This document shows positions 56,565-64,000 of a stretch of 64,000 bases of DNA, one piece after another. Below the pieces are notes generated by a model. The model was not told the origin of the DNA. It made no database searches and saw nothing but the letters and a program-made list of their open reading frames with translations. Made by a program: the position numbers and the translations under genes. Every line of letters starts with the position of its first letter. The first letter of the stretch is position 1. The DNA lies in the NCBI GenBank assembly GCA_951812925.1, contig OX638369.1:25996533-26060532 (forward strand), read 5' to 3'. This DNA is from Calliopum simillimum. Lineage: Eukaryota > Arthropoda > Insecta > Diptera > Lauxaniidae.

Positions 56565-59140
56565 TAAACACGGAAAACCGAACTTTAAAAATGATGGGGT
56601 GAGTCAAAAAAATTATTTACAAGTTTTCTACAAGCCTGTGTAAAGGATTGATTACTATATCATAAAAGATTGATGACTATATCATAAAGAGACAGAAATG
56701 AATAGACATCCAAAAACCTAGAGAACCAGGATATCTCAGTTAGGACACGACACTTTATAGATCTTACCTACAGTAAAGAAACAGGGGCACGTTGTTACCA
56801 CATACCCAGACATTTTTTTCACAAGTCTCATAAGACAGAATAAGATACGTTAGTTGATATTTTCCCTATCTATATACGGTGGTAGGATAGACATATAATA
56901 TATAGAAACACACTCACCTTTATAGTTCTCAACACTTATTAGTTGGGTTGACCATAAACTACGTTCTCAACGCTCACAGGTTGCAGATTATTGGTAGATA
57001 GTAAATCTAAACGTAGTTCTCAACACACATAGGTTACTGGTCATAACTGAAAGTACAAAATAGATGTATTTGAATTATATAACCAATTGTTAGAGCAAGT
57101 ACAATATAGGGTTCTACCAAGAATAACAGGTTTTTCAGTGAATGTACGACTATATAACAACGTGTTGAGAGACCCAACAGCTGATAATCATACACATTTC
57201 ATCATTATACCATCTAAACTCAATTATACCATCCAAACTCAATAAAGGAATAAATACATAGATAACCTCATATGAATGTTTTCTCATTTTACTATGGTTT
57301 TTACTAATGGTTTTTACTTATTACGGAAACGATTGTACCCTATAATCCGCAACCGGATCTATATGGGTTTCATTATTATGTCTATAAGTGTCAGTGCAAA
57401 AATCATTATACCCTACAATAGGCAACTCGACCTGAACATACTAACACAATTAACACAAAGGGTTGCAGGACATAACTGACCACATTAACAGAAATATCAC
57501 ATGTTGGTTTTCAAGTAACATAAAATTGTTATGGTGGTAAGTACACATATAATGAAATCTACCCCCAACCTTGTTCCCTAATTTTTTGATATATCCGATA
57601 ATATCACCTATACATCAAAGCCAACTGATGATTCCTCATGGGCGAGGATGAAAAACGTTTATTGGCAGCCCAATCTGAATCCTGCACGGACAACCCAACC
57701 TTATTGATATGGTTAACATATCTTATGCCTTAACGGCGAATTTACCATTAGCAGATCCCTGTCCCGACCTTTTATTTTTTATTTTTTACTTTTCTTTACA
57801 GGTACATAAATCGGAAGCAGTCTGAAGCCGTTGAAATTACACATGCATCTGACTATGGTCGAGAAGTACACATGTAATAGAGACTTAAACCTACAAGAAA
57901 CTAGAATCGCGGACCGAAACAATACCTTTTGTAAAAACCTTTTTATAAACCGGTTTGATACGGAACTTAGATCAAAGTGACTACAGACGGACATTCATAA
58001 ATGCAATGGACTCGGACATATAGTATAAATTCGGTCACCGTTCTGGTTGATAAGTATTGAGAAAAGTAAAGGTCGATGACAATGATACTTCGAATCTAGT
58101 GACTTAATGTCCTCACCATGATACCCCACGGAATAAAGAGTCTAGAGTGAGATTGACCACACCCAGAGTTGCGCCTAGGTTTTTAAACACTCCTCATTTA
58201 CTAGTGGTTTCTCTACCACAGGTAAAAACTGAGCTTGCGTATTCACATTATTGATAAATGATAACCATAACAGACATAATAGTACATCCTTTAATCTAAC
58301 CATATCTCAAATGGTTTTACTTCAACAAACTGATAGGGACACACACATTCAACAAGGTAATCCAATCTGCCCCTGAAGGTTTAACAGTGTTAAAAGAGTT
58401 CCCGTAAAATGGAAAGTGATAGGGTATGATATAACATAAGTGAGTGAGGGTTTTGTGAATAACTCTAATATACAAAAACACAATATGCCCCAATGAGAAC
58501 AGATAACAGTGTTCACATTTGGTACTTCTGGGAAACATATAGCGACGGTGTCCAGGACAACACAACTGTGATATATATGTTGATTCAACGATACATATAT
58601 TATATCATTAAGTATACTATATCATTAAGTGTATATAGTAAGTATATATAGAATAGGTACACATGGATGATTGACTTTTATTGTCCACTTTCACATACAA
58701 GTCAATGGTATAACAGTTAGATTGTATACGTATATTAACAACTTTTGATTGTCTCCTTTCACATACAAATCAATAGTATGACAGTTAGATTGGATACGTA
58801 TATTAACAACTATGTTCTCTTCAATAAATTCATACAAGAACACACACATCCACAGAACATACACACCATACAACAGTAAAAACGATTAAGTGATATTAAC
58901 AATTAGGGTTTCTGTGTACTGACCTACCGTATAAGGAAATAGCTGTGCATAGGGTTTCGTATAGTGATCAGGTTGCGTCCCCATAGGTAGGGATATCAAA
59001 GGTGAGACTATGTCTCACAAATCACCCATTAGTCCCCCAAAGAAATGACTAGCACCTTATAGCTATTTTTTTGACCCAATGACCTTATTCGTCTGATACA
59101 GACAAAATTTCTAAAAAACAAATGAAAATCAGTTTATGTG
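56565..59140 (-). mobile_element. Giant element copy 6, inverted and truncated
   Basis: Begins inside the element (ATAAACACGGAAAACCGAAC, equivalent to about 26735 in copy 2) directly after the third 2138-bp unit, with a 2-bp CA overlap. It runs to the shared terminus (AAATGAAAATCAGTTTATG), which is joined to the interior of copy 7 through a 5-bp ATGTG microhomology. No coding region. Confidence 0.85.
57620..57666 (+). ncRNA. Hammerhead ribozyme motif, copy 6
   Basis: Same 47-nt motif as copies 1-5, on the plus strand because the copy is inverted. Confidence 0.7.
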
Positions 59141-61556
59141 GCAACAAAGCAACCCCATTCCCATTTTTTAAAAAAAGATGTTCCGTTTCTCTACATGTCC
59201 TATGACATGTTATATACATATGATCATTTTCCCCTTAAATGTAGTATGTCGTTCCAATGCATAATGGAATTGGTTTGTTCAACATTAGGCAAAGTATACA
59301 CGACATCAAAGAGATTTATGGCGAATGCACACTACACATTAAAGGAGAGTAGGTTTTTGCCAACATGCGTGTCCAAAATACAGCTATTAATTTATTTTAA
59401 TACATCAGTTTAAGGAAACTAAAAATTATACACTTAATAGACCGGACAGTTATATTTTTGATACAGACTGACTAGTTACGGTTATACCTTAGATAACAAA
59501 TAATAGATTGACTCTAATTTTGATTCATAGGTTTTTTGACCTTATTTTCCATTTTTATACTTATTTTCTGAATAACTATGTTTCTGAATACAACAAAACA
59601 CTTGTGTTATTTTGATATTTTTCTCCGCCAATCCACACTAAATCGCATTAACTTTGACAACATAATCAATTGTGCGTCAATAGTATAATTTGAACAAAAC
59701 GTAGTGCGGGTTTTTTCTGAAATGATACATGTTGTTTTTTTCGGTTGTTCGGTTTGAATAAAAGATGCATTTAATTATTTTTTCGTTTTTTGTTATTTTT
59801 TGGTATTTGGTTTTTCGGTTAGTTATTGTTCTGTAACAGACATTTGCAAAAGATATTTTTCGCGATACACGGCCCTACGAAAGATGCATTTGATTTTTCG
59901 GTCCATAGAAAAAGATGCATTAGTTTTTGCGAATTTTTCAATGACGTACGGTTTTATTACATTATAACGAAGTGGCTTCATACAAAGATGCATTTAGTGC
60001 GTTCCTCGGTGTATAAAAGGATGACTCAGTGTGTTTGCAGTGATGTATGTTGACAAAAGACATCTCATTTTTTGAACATTGTGAAGCGCGTTTTGTGTAT
60101 TTAAAAAGATACATTTCTATTTTTCTGGTTCTTCGGTTTTATAGTAAGATGCATTAGTTTTGTTTTGCAATAACGTACGGTTGTTTACGATATTTTTTAC
60201 ACATATAAGGTGTACCTTAACTCAAACGGAGTAAAATACGGTGTTTTATTAAAGATGCATTTAGTTTGTCTACGTCGACAGACGGTTCACGGAAGGATTT
60301 TTCGCAGAGAAAGTGCATTTTAGTTCTCGGATAACAAAGTGTAGTTGCATAAAAGATGCATCTAGTCTTGTATACGGTGATATACGGTTTTCAAAAAATG
60401 TTTTATGGCCCTGTATAGAAAAATAACTCTAAGACTAAGGAACTGGTTTACAAGACTAAATATAACTGACGGTGCCATCAGAGAATTCTTTAGCAAATAT
60501 CCATAAACACGGAAAACCGAACTTTAAAAATGATGGGGTGAGTCAAAAAGATTATTTACAAGTTTTCTACAAGCCTGTGTAAAAGATTGATTACTATATC
60601 ATAAAAGATTGATGACTATATCATAAAGAGACAGAAATGAATAGACATCCAAAAACCTAGAGAACCAGGATATCTCAGTTAGGACACGACACTTTATAGA
60701 TCTTACCTACAGTAAAGAAACAGGGGCACGTTGTTACCACATACCCAGACATTTTTTTCACAAGTCTCATAAGACAGAATAAGATACGTTAGTTGATATT
60801 TTCCCTATCTATATACGGTGGTAGGATAGACATATAATATATAGAAACACACTCACCTTTATAGTTCTCAACACTTATTAGTTGGGTTGACCATAAACTA
60901 CGTTCTCAACGCTCACAGGTTGCAGACTATTGGTAGATAGTAAATCTAAACGTAGTTCTCAACACACATAGGTTACTGGTCATAACTGAAAGTACAAAAT
61001 AGATGTATTTGAATTATATAACCAATTGTAAGAGCAAGTACAATATAGGGCTCTACCAAGAATAACAGGTTTTTCAGTGAATGTACGACTATATAACAAC
61101 GTGTTGAGAGACCCAACAGCTGATAATCATACACATTTCATCATTATACCATCTAAACTCAATTATACCATCCAAACTCAATAAAGGAATAAATACATAG
61201 ATAACCTCATATGAATGTTTTCTCATTTTACTATGGTTTTTACTATGGTTTTTACTTATTACGGAAACGATTATACCCTATAATCCGCAACCGGATCTAT
61301 ATGGGTTTCATTATTATGTCTATAAGTGTCAGTGTAAAAATCATTATACCCTACAATAGGCAACTCGACCTGAACATATTAACACAATTAACACAAAGGG
61401 TTGCAGGACATAACTGACCACATTAACAGAAATATCACATGTTGGTTTTCAAGTAACATAAAATTGTTATGGTGGTAAGTACACATATAATGAAATCTAC
61501 CCCCAACCTTGTTCCCTAATTTTTGATATATCCGATAATATCACCTATACATCAAA

Positions 61557-61603
61557 GCCAACTGATGATTCCTCATGGGCGAGGATGAAAAACGTTTATT
61601 GGC
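61557..61603 (+). ncRNA. Hammerhead ribozyme motif, copy 7
   Basis: Same 47-nt motif on the plus strand, intact. Confidence 0.7.
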
Positions 61604-62890
61604 AGCCCAATCTGAATCCTGCACGGACAACCCAACCTTATTGATATGGTTAACATATCTTATGCCTTAACGGCGAATTTACCATTAGCAGATCCCTGTC
61701 CCGACCTTTTATTTTTTATTTTTTACTTTTCTTTACAGGTACATAAATCGGAAGCAGTCTGAAGCCGTTGAAATTACACATGCATCTGACTATGGTCGAG
61801 AAGTACACATGTAATAGAGACTTAAACCTACAAGAAACTAGAATCGCGGACCGAAACAATACCTTTTGTAAAAACCTTTTTATAAACCGGTTTTGATACG
61901 GAACTTAGATCAAAGTGACTACAGACGGACATTCATAAATGCAATGGACTCGGACATATAGTATAAATTCGGTCACCGTTCTGGTTGATAAGTATTGAGA
62001 AAAGTAAAGGTCGATGACAATGATACTTCGAATCTAATACTTCGAATCTAGTGACTTAATGTCCCCACCATGATACCCCACGGAATAAAGAGTCTAGAGT
62101 GAGATTGACCACACCCAGAGTTGCGCCTAGGTTTTTAAACACTCCTCATTTACTAGTGGTTTCTCTACCACAGGTAAAAACTGAGCTTGCGTATTCACAT
62201 TATTGATAATGATAACCATAACAGACATAATAGTACATCCTTTAATCTAACCATATCTCAAATGGTTTTACTTCAACAAACTGATAGGGACACACACATT
62301 CAACAAGGTAATCCAATCTGCCCCTGAAGGTCTAACAGTGTTAAAAGAGTTCCCGTAAAATGGAAAGTGATAGGGTATGATATAACATTAGTGAGTGAGG
62401 GTTTGTGAATAACTCTAATATACAAAAACACAATATGCCCCAATGAGAACAGATAACAGTGTTCACATTTGGTACTTCTGGGAAACATATAGCGACGGTG
62501 TCTAGGACAACACAACTGTGATATATATGTTGATTCAACGATACATATATTATATCATTAAGTATACTATATCATTAAGTGTATATAGTAAGTATATATA
62601 GAATAGGTACACATGGATGATTGACTTTTATTGTCCACTTTCACATACAAGTCAATGGTATAACAGTTAGATTGTATACGTATATTAACAACTTTTGATT
62701 GTCTCCTTTCACATACAAATCAATAGTATGACAGTTAGATTGGATACGTATATTAACAACTATGTTCTCTTCAATAAATTCATACAAGAACACACACATC
62801 CACAGAACATACACACCATACAACAGTAAAAACGATTAAGTGATATTAACAATTAGGGTTTCTGTGTACCGACCTACCGTATAAGGAAAT

Positions 62891-63082
62891 AGCTGTGCAT
62901 AGGGTTTCGTATAGTGATCAGGTTGCGTCCCCATAGGTAGGGATATCAAAGGTGAGACTATGTCTCACAAATCACCCATTAGTCCCCCAAAGAAATGACT
63001 AGCACCTTATAGCTATTTTTTTGACCCAATGACCTTATTCGTCTGATACAGACAAAATTTCTAAAAAACAAATGAAAATCAG
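62891..63082 (+). ncRNA. Conserved structured 3' region, copy 7
   Basis: On the ribozyme strand: AGCTGTGCATAG, TAGGTAGGGA, hairpin GTGAGAC-TAT-GTCTCAC (62952-62968), CCCAAT, hairpin GTCTG-ATA-CAGAC (63041-63053), then 29 nt to the shared terminus ...AAATCAG. Present at the start of every giant copy. Collinear with 52117-52288 of the 2138-bp unit. A plausible recognition or priming structure for reverse transcriptase (inference). Confidence 0.55.
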
Positions 63083-63113
63083 TTTATGTGACTTGCTCAT
63101 GCATGTTTTGTTA

Positions 63114-63152
63114 GCTTAGGTAGGTGAGAAACCTCGAGCACAGGAGGCTTAA
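63114..63152 (+). other. Conserved block GCTTAGG...GGAGGCTTAA
   Basis: GCTTAGGTAGGTGAGAAACC then TCGAGCACAGGAGGCTTAA. It is kept in the diverged 2138-bp unit (52309-52347) with only a few differences, and also occurs at 32506-32544 and 49258-49296 on the minus strand. It could fold as AGGT...ACCT or CCTC...GAGG. It lies about 30 nt beyond the element 3' end in a continuous or circular unit. Role unknown. Confidence 0.5.
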
Positions 63153-63167
63153 AACCCTAAAACAAAA

Positions 63168-63350
63168 ATGCCCTTTTCAAGGAGCATGTCTGAGCCAATG
63201 TACCCATTCTACGTGGCGTCTGCGATAGGATCAGGAGTCAATATTGGTATCCATTACATGGAGTCAATGCCGCACATCTGGTCCTATCTGGCGTTACCCT
63301 TAAATCTGGCCTCACGCATGGGATATGTTGTGGTCAGAAACTACACATAA
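63168..63350 (+). CDS. Small hypothetical ORF, 60 aa (copy 8)
   Basis: Third identical copy of the ORF starting MPFSRSMSEP, on the ribozyme strand directly after the conserved block. No recognised domain. Listed because of its position and start context. Confidence 0.25.
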   Translation: MPFSRSMSEPMYPFYVASAIGSGVNIGIHYMESMPHIWSYLALPLNLASRMGYVVVRNYT

Positions 63351-64000
63351 GCCATGGAGACAGAAAGGGAACGACACTCAAAGTCGACTAGAGCATCCAA
63401 CAAATAGTGATGGATGCGCTAGACGAGTTGGGTTATATAAGCGTATCAAGTATGACAATCCCAGGTAATCCGTTTGTCATCGCACACTATTTGACATATG
63501 TATTTTTCACATCACATACACCTACATATACAAAATAAGCACCCACCTTAATGCCTTGACACTTTGCTAAAGGTGGATCCAAGATAACATTCTGTGTGCG
63601 GTTACACAACTTGTTAAACTGTAATTGAGGTGTGTCACGTTCCCATATATCTTCCCTCGACCCAAGGTTTAGTGTGTGGAAATGTAAATATATCTACAAT
63701 GACAGAACAAGACTATGCCCATCTGAAAACAATTTTACACACAAATACACTGACATTCACACAAGAACACATTACAAGATATTCCCACCTTAACGCCTTG
63801 ACACTTTTTTAGATGGATCCAAGATAACGTTCTGGTGTGGTTACACAACGGTTTTGGGGTAATATAAGGAAGTAGTAATGCTCCACATAGAGACCTAGTC
63901 CCAAGGCCCAATATGTGGAAATACAGGCATTTGTACACCTTATATAGCCTAAAATGGGATGGCCCTCTGAATACAAAATAAACACCCACCTTAATGCCTT

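Larger units (their letters stand above)
59141..63082 (-). mobile_element. Giant element copy 7, inverted and truncated
   Basis: Starts inside the element (equivalent to about 28096 in copy 2) and runs through the motif cluster and ribozyme to the shared terminus. It then continues without a break into copy 8. Carries a private 15-bp duplication, ATACTTCGAATCTA, near 62026-62050. Confidence 0.85.
18890..64000. repeat. Array of a giant PLE-type element, two opposed halves
   Basis: At least eight copies, nearly identical by eye, of one large unit. Orientation is given by the reverse transcriptase strand: copies 1-5 (18890-51204) are plus, copies 6-8 (56565-64000) are minus, with a 2138-bp relative in tandem between. 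Copy starts share the terminus CTGATTTTCATTTG at 18890, 24168, 32576, 35967 and 49328, and in reverse at 59132 and 63082. Three of the seven junctions (32576, 49328, 63083) continue into the same sequence, ending GAGCAAGTCACATAAA. The other four join the terminus to different interior points of the neighbouring copy or, at 18890, to host DNA. Confidence 0.9.
63083..64000 (-). mobile_element. Giant element copy 8, inverted, runs off the window
   Basis: Right-end sequence of the element in inverted orientation, continuous with copy 7: TGACTTGCTCATGCATG, the conserved block, the 60-aa ORF, then the exon-like repeats from about 63540 to the window edge. Whether its coding region is intact lies outside the window. 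Confidence 0.85.

Noticed and set aside
18890..64000. CRISPR array, LTR retrotransposon or Maverick/Polinton
   Set aside because: No short regular repeats with spacers; no paired LTRs with gag-pol, protease or integrase; no polymerase B, capsid or long terminal inverted repeats.

Overview
ORGANISM. The window looks like AT-rich nuclear DNA of an insect, most likely a schizophoran fly. The main reason is two DINE-1-like (Helentron-type) elements, plus decayed RTE-like and other non-LTR retrotransposons, a Tc1/mariner remnant and several MITEs. I recognise no host protein-coding gene, rRNA or tRNA.

REGION 1 (1-18889): intergenic or intronic DNA littered with dead mobile elements. Several can be bounded to the base by target-site duplications (TSDs): a Tc1/mariner remnant (2176-2542), a foldback MITE with TTA duplications (2648-2986), a 5'-truncated RTE-like LINE (4605-7309) carrying a 52-bp second RTE insertion, a second LINE tail (about 8624-8883), a foldback element (11854-12509), a 64-bp piggyBac-type MITE (12677-12740), a DINE-1-like element (14917-16285) split by a 407-bp hAT-like MITE, and short inverted and tandem repeats.

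REGION 2 (18890-64000): an array of nearly identical copies of one very large element. The longest copy (35967-49327, about 13.4 kb) carries a 1059-residue ORF with a Penelope-like-element (PLE) reverse transcriptase. It is followed in the +1 frame by a degenerate GIY-YIG-like endonuclease module with a CxxC...HxxxxxH signature. Shorter ORFs and possible spliced exons lie upstream. Copies 1-5 point right and copies 6-8 point left. Between them (51205-56564) lie 2.5 tandem units of a diverged 2138-bp relative.

KEY OBSERVATION. Every copy that reaches the relevant stretch, and all three 2138-bp units, carries a hammerhead ribozyme motif. Its stem II sequence differs between the two families, yet pairing is kept. 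The ribozyme lies on the strand OPPOSITE to the reverse transcriptase. Read on the ribozyme strand, insertions share a nearly fixed 3' end about 30 nt after a conserved hairpin, have variable 5' ends, and are often longer than one unit (1.1 to 2.5 units). This is what reverse transcription around a ribozyme-made circular RNA from a fixed start would give (inference). The arrangement recalls PLEs, retrozymes and rotifer Terminons, but an antisense reverse transcriptase and a 13-kb ribozyme-bearing unit in a fly would be unusual.

LIMITS. All calls are from reading the sequence. Family placements need protein and RNA covariance searches. The inverted array could include assembly artefacts.
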